Below the pieces are notes generated by a model, which was given only the letters and a program-made list of their open reading frames with translations, had not been told where the DNA came from and did not search any database. A stretch of 64,000 nt of DNA, taken from Oceanicella actignis (GTDB lineage: Bacteria > Pseudomonadota > Alphaproteobacteria > Rhodobacterales > Rhodobacteraceae). Both the position numbers and the translations under genes were made by a program. The stretch lies in contig NZ_VNHJ01000006.1 of the NCBI RefSeq assembly GCF_008124525.1, forward strand, positions 62,001 to 126,000, written 5' to 3'. This document shows positions 47,262 to 61,083 of the stretch, piece by piece (within the stretch, counting starts at the first letter, position 1; each line of letters begins with the position of its first letter).

Positions 47262-48821
47262 ATGACCGCCGCAGCGCCCAAACCCGTCGTCCTGTGCATC
47301 CTTGACGGCTGGGGCCTGCGCGAGGCGCGCGAAGGCAACGCCGTCGCGCTGGCCGACACGCCCAATTTCGACCGCATCTGGGCCGAATGCCCGCATGCCT
47401 CGCTGCGCGCCTGCGGATCGGCGGTGGGCCTGCCCGAGGGGCAGATGGGCAATTCGGAGGTCGGGCACACCAACATCGGCGCCGGCCGCATCGTCTGGAT
47501 GGACCTTCCGCGCATCGACCGCGCCATCGAGAGCGGCGACTTCGACCGCAACCCGGCGCTGCAGGACTTGATCGCGCGCCTGCGCAAGACGGGCGGAACC
47601 GCGCATGTGGCCGGGCTGGCCAGCCCCGGCGGCGTGCACGCCCACCAGCGGCACATCGCCCATGCCGCCCGCGTCATCGCGGCGGCGGGCGTGCCCGTGC
47701 GCGTCCATGCCTTCCTCGACGGCCGCGACACGCCGCCCCAAAGCGCGCGCGAGCAGATCGCCGAGCTGGCGCGCGCGCTGCAGGGCGCGGGCGACGCGCG
47801 CATCGCCACCCTGTGCGGGCGCTTCTACGCCATGGACCGCGACAACCGCTGGGAGCGCGTCGAAAAGGCGTGGCGGCTGATGGTCCGGGCCGAGGGCGAA
47901 CGCCATGACGACCCCCTGGCCGCCATCGAGGCCGCCTATGCGCGCGGCGAAACGGACGAGTTCGTCTCGCCCGCCGTCATCGGCGACTATGCGGGCATGA
48001 AGGACGGCGACGGGCTGCTGTTCATGAACTTCCGCGCCGACCGTGCGCGCGAGATCCTTTCGGCCCTTGGCGACCCCGAATTCGACGCCTTCGACGTCTC
48101 GGGCCGTCCGCGCCTGGCGGCCATGTGCGGGCTGGTCGAGTATTCCGAGCGCCACAACGCCTTCATGACCGCGATGTTCCCGCCCGAGCCCATCGTCAAC
48201 ACGCTGGGCGAGTGGGCCGCGCGGCACGGCAAGCGGCAGCTGCGCATGGCCGAGACCGAGAAATACCCGCACGTCACCTTCTTCCTCAACGGCGGCCGCG
48301 AAGAGCCCTTTCCCGGCGAGGACCGCTTCATGGCCCCTTCGCCCAAGGTGCGGACCTACGACCTGCAGCCGCGCATGTCGGCCGACGAGGTGGCCGGGAA
48401 GCTGGCCGAAGCGATCGCCGCGCGCGAGCATGACCTGATCGTCGTCAATTTCGCCAATCCCGACATGGTCGGGCATACCGGCGTGCTCGAGGCCGCCATC
48501 GCCGCCTGCGAGGCGGTGGACCAGGGGCTTGGCCGCGCCCTCGCCGCGCTCGAGCAAGCGGGGGGCGCGATGATCGTCACCGCCGATCACGGCAATTGCG
48601 AAATGATGATCGACCCCGAAACGGGCGGCCCGCACACGGCGCACACGCTCAACCCGGTTCCGGTCGTGCTGGTCGGCGGGCCAGAGGGCGCGGCGCTGCG
48701 CGACGGCGGCGTGCTGGGCGACCTGGCGCCGACGCTTCTGGCGCTGATGGGCCTGCCCCAGCCGGCCGAGATGACCGGACGCAGCCTGCTCGAACCCGCG
48801 CCGGCCGCCGCCGAGGCATGA
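47262..48821 (+). CDS. gpmI: 2,3-bisphosphoglycerate-independent phosphoglycerate mutase
   Basis: The protein is 519 aa, full length for this glycolytic enzyme. VLCILDGWGLRE at the N-terminus supplies metal ligands and MGNSEVGHTNIGAGR holds the phospho-Ser. VHAHQRH, DGRDTPP and NFANPDMVGHTGV with ADHGNCE give the remaining sites. AAGGAGAG is upstream. The stop overlaps the next gene (ATGA). Confidence 0.97.
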   Translation: MTAAAPKPVVLCILDGWGLREAREGNAVALADTPNFDRIWAECPHASLRACGSAVGLPEGQMGNSEVGHTNIGAGRIVWMDLPRIDRAIESGDFDRNPALQDLIARLRKTGGTAHVAGLASPGGVHAHQRHIAHAARVIAAAGVPVRVHAFLDGRDTPPQSAREQIAELARALQGAGDARIATLCGRFYAMDRDNRWERVEKAWRLMVRAEGERHDDPLAAIEAAYARGETDEFVSPAVIGDYAGMKDGDGLLFMNFRADRAREILSALGDPEFDAFDVSGRPRLAAMCGLVEYSERHNAFMTAMFPPEPIVNTLGEWAARHGKRQLRMAETEKYPHVTFFLNGGREEPFPGEDRFMAPSPKVRTYDLQPRMSADEVAGKLAEAIAAREHDLIVVNFANPDMVGHTGVLEAAIAACEAVDQGLGRALAALEQAGGAMIVTADHGNCEMMIDPETGGPHTAHTLNPVPVVLVGGPEGAALRDGGVLGDLAPTLLALMGLPQPAEMTGRSLLEPAPAAAEA

Positions 48822-49966
48822 CCCGCGGCCTGCGCGCGGCGCTGGCGCAGGCGCTGGCGGTGGGGTTGGCCCTGTCGCCGCCCGCGGCGCGCGCCGAGGA
48901 CCCGGCCCACGCGCCCGCTCCCGTCGCCGCCGCGCCCGAGATCGAGGCGGCGCTGGCCGTCGCCCTGATCGAGGATGCGGCCGATGCGCTCGAGAACGCG
49001 CGCGACGAAGCGGCGGCGCTCAAGGCCGCCGCAGACGCGGCCGCGGCGCTCGAAAGCGGTCTGGCGGCGGCGCGCGCGCGGCTTCGCGCGCTGGACGCGG
49101 CCGAGGCGCGGCTGGCCCGCCGGACCGAGGCGCAGCGCGCGCAGGCCGACCGGCTGTTCGCCACGCTCATGGCCATGCAGATGACGCCGCCGCCGGCGCT
49201 GTTCGCGCATCCGCTCGGCCCGGTGGGGCGCGATCGCGCGGCGATGCTGATGGCCGAGCTGACGCCGCAGCTTGCCCGCAAGGCCGCCGAGCTGCGCAGC
49301 GACGTCGCGCGGCGCAGGGCGCTGCGGGCCCGCCACGAGGAAACGCGGGCCGCCGCGCGCCGCACCCTGGCCGCGCTGCAGCGCGCGCGCGCGGCGCTGG
49401 CGGCGGCGCTGCGCGAGGACGAGGGCGGCGCCCCCGCCCCTTCGGCCGACCGGCTGCGCCGTGCGGCGCGCGATCTGCGCGCCTTCGTCGCTCTTCTGGC
49501 CGCCCCGCCCGACGCCGCCCCGCCCCCCGCGCCCGCCTACGGCGCCCTGCCCCCGCCCGCGCCGGGGCGCGTCGCCGGCCGCTTCGGCCAGACCGGGCCC
49601 GACGGCGCGCGGCTCGAGGGCGTTCTGCTGGCCGCGCCGCCGCTGACGCCGGTCCTCGCCCCCTTCGACGCCACGCTGCGCTATGCCGGCGAAATGGAGG
49701 GCTACGGCCGCGTCGCGATCCTTGAACCCCAGCCGGGGCGACTGCTCATCCTGGCCGGGCTGGCCGAAACCGAAGGACGGCCGGGCGACACCCTGCCCGC
49801 CGGCGCGCCGGTGGGGCTGACCGGCGCCGCGACCGGGGATCAGGGGCAGTTTTTCGTTGAAGCCAAGGGGGGCGACGGGGCAATCTCGACCGCGACGCTC
49901 TATATCGAAACGCGAGAGGACGGCGCGCCCGTGGATCCGGCCTCGTGGTTCGCATTCGCTCAGTGA
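48818..49966 (+). CDS. EnvC-like murein hydrolase activator, degenerate LytM domain
   Basis: The protein is 382 aa. A signal peptide (AALAQALAVGLALSPPAARA) is followed by a long coiled coil (about 40-225) and a C-terminal LytM/M23-like domain from about 245 (GRVAGRFGQTGPDGARLEGV, then GYGRVAILEPQPGRLLILAGL). The His ligands of M23 peptidases are absent in the visible motif positions, so it is probably an activator of amidases rather than an enzyme. The gene sits between gpmI and ctpA, the usual place for envC in proteobacteria. The start overlaps gpmI. Confidence 0.85.
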   Translation: MTRGLRAALAQALAVGLALSPPAARAEDPAHAPAPVAAAPEIEAALAVALIEDAADALENARDEAAALKAAADAAAALESGLAAARARLRALDAAEARLARRTEAQRAQADRLFATLMAMQMTPPPALFAHPLGPVGRDRAAMLMAELTPQLARKAAELRSDVARRRALRARHEETRAAARRTLAALQRARAALAAALREDEGGAPAPSADRLRRAARDLRAFVALLAAPPDAAPPPAPAYGALPPPAPGRVAGRFGQTGPDGARLEGVLLAAPPLTPVLAPFDATLRYAGEMEGYGRVAILEPQPGRLLILAGLAETEGRPGDTLPAGAPVGLTGAATGDQGQFFVEAKGGDGAISTATLYIETREDGAPVDPASWFAFAQ

Positions 49967-49980
49967 AGGGTCTTGACCGC

Positions 49981-51300
<1,320 letters not shown>

Positions 51301-51307
51301 CGCGGCC

Positions 51308-51784
51308 ATGAGCGACGTTTCGGCCCTGCCCTACCGTCCCTGCGTCGGGACGATGATCCTGAACCCTGCCCGGCTGATCTTCGCCGGGCAGCGGATCGAC
51401 ACGCCCGGCGCCTGGCAGATGCCCCAGGGCGGCGTCGATCCGGGCGAGGACCTGCTGGCCGCCGCCTATCGCGAGATGGCCGAGGAAACCGGCATCGCCC
51501 CCGAGCAGGCGCGGCTGCTGGCCAGCTCGTCGGACTGGATCCCCTACGACCTGCCGCCCGAGCTGGTCGGCAAGCTGTGGGGCGGCAAGTATCGCGGCCA
51601 GAAGCAGCGCTGGTTCGCCTTCGCCTTCGAGGGCTCGGACGACGACATCGACATCACGCGCCAGACGCCCGAATTCAGCGAATGGCGGTGGATGACCCGC
51701 GACGAGCTCCTGACCTCGATCGTGCCCTTCAAGCGCCCGACCTACGAGCGCATCTTCGCCGAGTTCGCGCCGCTCTTCGACTGA
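51308..51784 (+). CDS. rppH: RNA pyrophosphohydrolase RppH
   Basis: The protein is 158 aa. The Nudix box is GGVDPGEDLLAAAYREMAEETGI in pattern, with the start YRPCVGTMILNP and WQMPQGG ahead of it. KYRGQKQRWFAFAF is the RppH-specific stretch. It removes pyrophosphate from mRNA 5' ends to start decay. The ATG is 7 nt after the ctpA stop. Confidence 0.95.
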   Translation: MSDVSALPYRPCVGTMILNPARLIFAGQRIDTPGAWQMPQGGVDPGEDLLAAAYREMAEETGIAPEQARLLASSSDWIPYDLPPELVGKLWGGKYRGQKQRWFAFAFEGSDDDIDITRQTPEFSEWRWMTRDELLTSIVPFKRPTYERIFAEFAPLFD

Positions 51785-51802
51785 GCGCCGCCGCCGACAG
51801 GA

Positions 51803-51834
51803 AAGGCCCCGCGCGAGCGATCGCGCGGGGCCTT
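51803..51834. terminator. Bidirectional terminator between rppH and atpC
   Basis: AAGGCCCCGCGCGA pairs perfectly with TCGCGCGGGGCCTT around a GCGA tetraloop. The A and T ends serve both strands, so it can end rppH transcription on the plus strand and the atp operon on the minus strand. Confidence 0.85.
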
Positions 51835-51858
51835 GCCGTTCGGGCTCGTGCGCTGGCG

Positions 51859-52257
51859 TCAGAGCCCCAGCTGGCCCCCCAGCGCCTTCAGGTCGTTGAC
51901 CCTGAGCGCGGCCAGCGCGCGCGCCTTCTCGCCGCTCACGGCAAGGGCCTCTTCGGCGTCCTTGATGGCGGCGTCGAGCCACTCGCGCGTGACCTCCTCG
52001 CGCGGGACGGCCTCTTCGGCCAGGACCTGCGCCCCGGCGGGCGAGATCTCGGCGAAGCCGCCGGTCACCACATATTCCATCACCGAACCGCCCTCATAGG
52101 CCCGGACGACGCCGGGCCGCAGGGTGGTCAGCAAGGGCGCGTGGTTGGGGAGGGCGGTCAGGTCGCCCTCCATCCCGGGAATCGCCACGCGGTCCACCTC
52201 GGCGGAGACGAGACGGCGCTCGGGCGACACGAAGTCGAACTGCATCTTGTCGGCCAT
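51859..52257 (-). CDS. atpC: ATP synthase F1 epsilon subunit
   Basis: The protein is 132 aa. FDFVSPERRLVSAEVDRVAIPGMEGDLTALPNHAPLLT is the beta-sandwich and the C-terminal helices follow. The start ATG at 52257 has GGAGG 5 nt upstream; GTG lies directly before it. It is the last gene of the F1 operon, ahead of the terminator. Confidence 0.96.
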   Translation of the reverse strand: MADKMQFDFVSPERRLVSAEVDRVAIPGMEGDLTALPNHAPLLTTLRPGVVRAYEGGSVMEYVVTGGFAEISPAGAQVLAEEAVPREEVTREWLDAAIKDAEEALAVSGEKARALAALRVNDLKALGGQLGL

Positions 52258-52283
52258 CACTGCCTCCTTTCAGAGCGCGCGGA

Positions 52284-54603
<2,320 letters not shown>

Positions 54604-54632
54604 CTGCCTAACTCCTCCTCAACAGCGGGCGC

Positions 54633-56170
<1,538 letters not shown>

Positions 56171-56171
<1 letters not shown>

Positions 56172-56731
56172 CACCCGACCTCTTTCATAGCGTTCTGGAG
56201 ATTGGCGAGGCGCGCGCGGATCGACGTGTCGATCATGCGAGAGCCCACCTTCACGACGAGACCGCCGATGAGGGATTCATCGACGGCGACATTCAGTTTC
56301 ACGTCCTTGCCGACCGCCTTGCGGATCGTGTCGGCCAGGGCCTCGCGCTGCGCGTCGGTCAGCGGCGCGGCGGCGCGCACCTCGGCCGAGATCTCGCCCC
56401 GCTTGTCGGCGGCCAGCGCCGCGAAGGCGTCGCACACCGCGCCCAGCGCGAACAGGCGGCGCTTGGCGGCCATCAGGCCCAGCAGGTTGCGGGTCAGGCC
56501 GTTCAGGCCCATCGCCTCGGCGACGGCCGCGATGGCGGCCGCCTGTTCCTCGCGGCTGTAGACCGGGCTGGTCGCCAGGTCGCGCAGCGCGGCGCTGTCG
56601 GCCAGAGCGGCCTTCAGTTCCGCAAGATCCTTTTCCACTTCGGAAAGCTTGTCGGCTTCCTCGGCGAGTTCGAACAGCGCGGTCGCGTAGCGCCCGGCCA
56701 GTCCGGATACAAGAGAAGCTGAATCGACCAC
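56171..56731 (-). CDS. atpH: ATP synthase F1 delta subunit
   Basis: The protein is 186 aa and starts with GTG at 56731, where AAGGGA stands 5-6 nt ahead and the length is normal for delta. [13 protein letters not shown] at the start and [22 protein letters not shown] near the end are typical. It links F1 to the peripheral stalk. The F0 genes (a, b, c) are not here, as is usual in alphaproteobacteria. Confidence 0.96.
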
Positions 56732-56817
56732 GTGATCCCTTCCGCGTTTTCCGGCGGGCGCGACAAGCATGCGCCCAGAAAGGGTGGAAAACGAACGTTC
56801 CCCCCGAATTCGTGCGG

Positions 56818-56846
56818 TTGCTAGCACAGCCCCCCCGGCCATGCAA
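56818..56846 (-). promoter_or_regulatory. Predicted atpHAGDC promoter
   Basis: On the minus strand TTGCAT (56841-56846) and TAGCAA (56818-56823) are 17 nt apart, about 85 nt before atpH. The rest of the 250-nt gap to pyrD holds no gene that I can see. Confidence 0.55.
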
Positions 56847-56981
56847 TACGGGCCTTGGAAGGCGGTTTTTCGGGCTTTTTCGTTTCAATTCATACGGTTG
56901 AGCCCGAGAATCGGGGTTTCGAGGGCAAATGCCGCGTCGCCGCCGGGCGAGATTGCGTCGTTGTGCGGCGCCCTGGCCGGC

Positions 56982-58031
56982 TCAGAGGTCGGCGCCGACG
57001 GCCTGATCGACATGCGAAAAGCCGTCCCGGGCCAGCAGCTCGTCCAGCTCGCGCACGATGCGCGCCGCAAGTCCCGGCCCCTCGTAGACGAGGGCGGTGT
57101 AGAGCTGCACCAGCCGCGCTCCGGCGCGGATCTTGGCATAGGCGTCGCGCCCCGAGAACACGCCCCCCACCCCGACCAGCGTGACGCGCCCCTGCGTCAG
57201 CCGCGCCAGCGCGCGCAGGGTCTCGGTCGAGCGGGCGAAGAGCGGCGCGCCCGACAGCCCGCCAGCCTGCGCCGCGTGCGGGCTGCGCAGCCCCTCGCGC
57301 GAAAGTGTGGTGTTGGTGGCCACGATTCCGTCGATTGCCCGGCGCATCGCTACCTGGGCGATGGCGGCCAGCTCGTCGCCGGACAGATCGGGCGCGATCT
57401 TGACCAGAACCGGCTTGCCGGGCGCGGCGGCGTCGCGGGCCTCCTGACACAGGGCCAGAAGCCGGTCGAGCGCGGCCGCGCCCTGCAGGTCGCGCAGACG
57501 CTCGGTGTTGGGAGACGAGACGTTCACGGTGAAGAAATCGGCCAGCCCGGCGAAGCGGCGCAGAACGGCCGCATAATCGGCCGCGCGGTCGGGCGAATCC
57601 TTGTTGGCGCCCAGATTCACCCCCACGACTCCGTCGCGGCGCGCGCGCTCGAGCCGGCGGGCTATGGCCTCCATGCCGTCATTGTTGAAGCCGAAGCGGT
57701 TGATCGCCGCCCGGTCCCGGGGCAGGCGAAACAGGCGCGGGCGCGGATTGCCGGGCTGGGGCCGCGGCGTGACGGCGCCGATCTCGACGAAGCCGACGCC
57801 CAGCCTCAACGCCGCGTCCACCGCCTGGGCGTTCTTGTCGAAGCCGGCGGCGATGCCGACGGGATTGGGGAACTCCAGCCCCATCGCCCGCCCCGCCAGC
57901 CGCGGCGACGAAATCGGCCCCGGCGCGGGCGCAAGCCCCGCCGCCAGCGCGCGCAGCGCCAGCGCATGGGCGGTCTCGGGATCGAGCAGGCGCAGCGCCG
58001 CCAGCCCGGCGCGCTCGACGACGCGCATCAT
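56982..58031 (-). CDS. pyrD: Dihydroorotate dehydrogenase (class 2, quinone-linked)
   Basis: The protein is 349 aa. The N-terminal helix (residues about 1-35) for membrane attachment, [29 protein letters not shown], the catalytic Ser in [17 protein letters not shown], and [13 protein letters not shown] with [20 protein letters not shown] are visible. It oxidises dihydroorotate and reduces quinone. The ATG at 58031 overlaps the stop of the DUF952 gene. Confidence 0.95.
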   Translation of the reverse strand: MMRVVERAGLAALRLLDPETAHALALRALAAGLAPAPGPISSPRLAGRAMGLEFPNPVGIAAGFDKNAQAVDAALRLGVGFVEIGAVTPRPQPGNPRPRLFRLPRDRAAINRFGFNNDGMEAIARRLERARRDGVVGVNLGANKDSPDRAADYAAVLRRFAGLADFFTVNVSSPNTERLRDLQGAAALDRLLALCQEARDAAAPGKPVLVKIAPDLSGDELAAIAQVAMRRAIDGIVATNTTLSREGLRSPHAAQAGGLSGAPLFARSTETLRALARLTQGRVTLVGVGGVFSGRDAYAKIRAGARLVQLYTALVYEGPGLAARIVRELDELLARDGFSHVDQAVGADL

Positions 58032-58414
58032 GAGGCGCCGGCCTCGCCTTCGGCGCGCTCGGGGGCGGGGAATTCGGGCGGAAAACGGTGCGCGCCGTCC
58101 GGCCCGAGGGGCAGGGGCCGCGCCCATATCACCGCCGCGCGCGGCAAGGGCGCGTAGAGATGCGGGAACAGATCGCCGCCGCGCGCCGGCTCCCATCTGA
58201 GGGCCTCGCCCAGCGCCGCCGCATCGCACGCCGCAAGGACAAGACCCTGGGCGCCGGCGAAGTGCCTGCGCGCCGTCTCGGGCGCCTGCGCGGCGGTCGA
58301 GAAATGGATGTATCCGTCGGCCAGATCGACGGGCGCGCCCTCGAACGCGCCCTCGGCCTCGAGGCGCGCCCATTCCTCGGCGCGCAGGATCTTGTAGATG
58401 ACGCCGGCGGTCAT
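58028..58414 (-). CDS. DUF952 domain protein
   Basis: The protein is 128 aa and one DUF952 domain: [17 protein letters not shown], the hallmark [20 protein letters not shown], and [21 protein letters not shown] at the end. The family's reaction is unknown, though it is structurally related to ADP-ribosyl-type folds. It overlaps both neighbours by 4 nt. Confidence 0.85.
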   Translation of the reverse strand: MTAGVIYKILRAEEWARLEAEGAFEGAPVDLADGYIHFSTAAQAPETARRHFAGAQGLVLAACDAAALGEALRWEPARGGDLFPHLYAPLPRAAVIWARPLPLGPDGAHRFPPEFPAPERAEGEAGAS

Positions 58415-59796
58415 CGCATCAGCCCCTCGGCGCGCGCCCATGCGAGCGTGGCGTCGAGCGCGTCGGGAATGGGGGCGAACAGCTCTTCGATGCCGTCCTC
58501 GTCGATGATCATGGGCGGGCAGAAGCCGATCACGTCGCCCATGGCGCGCAGGATCACGCCGCGCGCCTGCAGCTCGGCCGCCATGCGCGCGCCGACCTTG
58601 CCGGCGGGCTCGAAGGCGGCGCGGCCCGACTTGTCGGGCGCCAGCTCGAGCGCGCCCAGCAGCCCGAGGCCGCGCGCCTCGCCCACCAGCGGATGATCGG
58701 CCAGCGCGCGCAGCCGCGCCTGGAACAGCGGCGCGATCCTGCGCACATGGCCGGGGATGTCGCGCCGCTGGTAGATCTCGAGCGCCTTGGCGCCCACGGC
58801 GCAGCCCAGCGGATGGCCGCCATAGGTGAAGCCATGCCCGAACACGCCGATGCGCGAGGCGTTGTCCTCGACGGCCGCGGCCATTTCGGCGTCGATCGCC
58901 ACCGCCGACAGGGGCGCGTAGCCCGCAGTCAGCTGCTTGGCCATCGAAATGGCGTTGGGCTTGAAGCCCAGCGTCTGGTGTCCGAACCACTGGCCCGTGC
59001 GCCCGAAGCCGCAGATCACCTCGTCGGCGATGAGCAGGACGTCGTGGCGGGCCAGCACGGCCGAGATTTCCTCGAAATAGCCCTCGGGCGGGACGATGAC
59101 GCCGCCGGCGCCCATCACGGGCTCGGCGATGAAGGCGGCGACGGTGTCGGGGCCTTCGCGCTCGATCAACGCGTCCAGCTCGCGCGCAAGGCGGGCCGCG
59201 TAGGCGCGTTCGTCTTCGCCCGGCTCGGCCCCGCGCCAGGCGTGCGGCGTCGCGGTGTGCAAGATGCGGTCCACCGGCAGGTCGAAATCGCGATGGTTGT
59301 AGGGCAGGCCGGTCAGCGAGGCCGAGACGATCGTCACCCCGTGATAGGCCTTCGCGCGGCTGATGATCTTTTTCTTCTGCGGCTTGCCCCGGGCGTTGTT
59401 GAAATACCAGACGAGCTTGATCTGCGTCTCGTTCGCCTCGGAGCCGCTGGACTGGTAGAAGACGCGCGCCGCGCCGGGGGCCAGCTCCTTGATGCGCTCG
59501 GCCAGCTCGATGGCGGGTTCGTGGCTGCGCCCGGCGAAGAGGTGGTAATAGGGCAGGCGGCCCAGCTGTTCGCGCGCGGTTTCGATCAGCTCGGCGTCGC
59601 CGAAGCCCAGCCCGCAGCACCACAGCCCCGACATGCCTTCGAGATAGCGCCGGCCCTCGGCGTCGAAGACATGCAGCCCCTCGGCGCGCGAGACGATGAA
59701 CGGCCCCTCGGCGCGCAGCGTCGCCGGATTGGCGTAGGGATGGAGCAGGGCCTCGACGTCGCGGGTCTGCATGTTGGTCAGGGGCGGGCGGGTCAT
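58411..59796 (-). CDS. Class III (omega-type) aminotransferase
   Basis: The protein is 461 aa. [45 protein letters not shown] and [16 protein letters not shown] are family motifs, with the PLP Lys in [14 protein letters not shown]. Such enzymes transfer amino groups between diamines, beta-alanine, taurine or amines and pyruvate or oxoglutarate; the substrate is not clear. AAGGAG lies 8 nt before the ATG at 59796. It is divergent from the MFS gene. Confidence 0.9.
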   Translation of the reverse strand: MTRPPLTNMQTRDVEALLHPYANPATLRAEGPFIVSRAEGLHVFDAEGRRYLEGMSGLWCCGLGFGDAELIETAREQLGRLPYYHLFAGRSHEPAIELAERIKELAPGAARVFYQSSGSEANETQIKLVWYFNNARGKPQKKKIISRAKAYHGVTIVSASLTGLPYNHRDFDLPVDRILHTATPHAWRGAEPGEDERAYAARLARELDALIEREGPDTVAAFIAEPVMGAGGVIVPPEGYFEEISAVLARHDVLLIADEVICGFGRTGQWFGHQTLGFKPNAISMAKQLTAGYAPLSAVAIDAEMAAAVEDNASRIGVFGHGFTYGGHPLGCAVGAKALEIYQRRDIPGHVRRIAPLFQARLRALADHPLVGEARGLGLLGALELAPDKSGRAAFEPAGKVGARMAAELQARGVILRAMGDVIGFCPPMIIDEDGIEELFAPIPDALDATLAWARAEGLMR

Positions 59797-59900
59797 GGGG
59801 GCGCTCCTTGGCAGGTTTTCCATGTGGTGGCGCGGATCGGCGATTGACGCAAGGGGGCGCGCGGGCGAAACCGGGGCGATCCATAAGGGAGCCTTGTCAG

Positions 59901-61073
59901 ATGGACGTCGCAGCGCTGTTCGCCGCCTATGTGCTGAGCCAGTTCTTCCGCTCGTTTCTGGCGGTGCTGTCGCCGGGGCTGACGGCGGATCTGGGCCTGA
60001 GCGCGGTGCAGCTGTCGGACGCGGCCGGGGCGTGGTTCATGGCCTTTGCGCTGGCGCAGTTTCCGATCGGCGTGGCGCTGGACCGGATCGGCCCGCGGCG
60101 CACCGTGGGCTGGCTGATGCTGGTCGGCGCGGCGGGGGGCTCGCTGCTGTTCGCCTCGGCGCAGAGCGCCGGCGCGCTGATCGCGGCCATGGCGCTGATC
60201 GGCGTCGGCTGCGCGCCGGTGCTGATGGCCGGCATGTTCATCTTCGCCCGCCGCCATGCGCCGGCGCGCTTCGCCACTCTGTCGGGGCTGATGATCGGCT
60301 TCGGGTCGCTGGGCAACGTGCTTGGCGCGGGGCCGCTGGCCCATGCGGCCGAGGCCTTCGGCTGGCGCGGGGTGATGCTGGGTCTTGCGGCGATGGCGGC
60401 GCTTCTGGCCGCGATCGCGTTGACCGCCATCCGCGATCCCGAGCGCATCGCCGCCGAGGGCGACAGCGCGCTGGGCGGGGTGCTTGCGGTGCTGCGGATG
60501 CGCGTTCTGTGGCCGCTGCTGCCGCTGGCGGTGTTCAACTACGCCTCGTCGGCGGGCATCCGCGGGCTGTGGGCCGGCCCCTACCTGTCCGAGGTCCACG
60601 GCATGGACGCGATCGGCATCGGCCAGGCGATGACGTGGATGGCGCTTGGCATGGTGGCGGGCAGCGTGCTGATCGGTTCGGCCGACAGGCTGCTGGGCAC
60701 GCGCAAGTGGTTGAACCTGAGCGCGAACGCCATCGGCGCGGCCTGCGTGGCGGTTCTGGCCATGGGCGTCGCGCCGCAGACGGCCACGGCGCTGATGACG
60801 GCGATCGGCTTTTTCGGCGCGTCCTATGCCGCGCTCATGGCCCATGCGCGCAGCTTCTTCCCCGCGCATCTGACCGGGCGCGGCGTGACGGTGATGAACT
60901 TCTTCAGCATCGGCGGCGTCGGGCTGGGGCAGTTCGCGACCGGGCGGATCGCCGAAGCGGCGGCCGATCCGGCCGACCCGGCGGCCGCCTTTCACGCCAT
61001 CTTCGCCTATTACGCCGCCACGCTGACCGTCGCGCTGGCGATCTACCTTTTCAGCCGCGATTCGAAGCCCTGA
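59901..61073 (+). CDS. MFS transporter
   Basis: The protein is 390 aa with about 12 hydrophobic segments. The loop 2-3 motif is GVALDRIGPRRTVGWLML and the N-terminus is YVLSQFFRSFLAVLSPGL. The exported or imported compound is unknown. The divergent aminotransferase could use what it carries. Its stop is 10 nt from the ecm stop. Confidence 0.87.
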   Translation: MDVAALFAAYVLSQFFRSFLAVLSPGLTADLGLSAVQLSDAAGAWFMAFALAQFPIGVALDRIGPRRTVGWLMLVGAAGGSLLFASAQSAGALIAAMALIGVGCAPVLMAGMFIFARRHAPARFATLSGLMIGFGSLGNVLGAGPLAHAAEAFGWRGVMLGLAAMAALLAAIALTAIRDPERIAAEGDSALGGVLAVLRMRVLWPLLPLAVFNYASSAGIRGLWAGPYLSEVHGMDAIGIGQAMTWMALGMVAGSVLIGSADRLLGTRKWLNLSANAIGAACVAVLAMGVAPQTATALMTAIGFFGASYAALMAHARSFFPAHLTGRGVTVMNFFSIGGVGLGQFATGRIAEAAADPADPAAAFHAIFAYYAATLTVALAIYLFSRDSKP

Positions 61074-61083
61074 GGGCGGCGCG

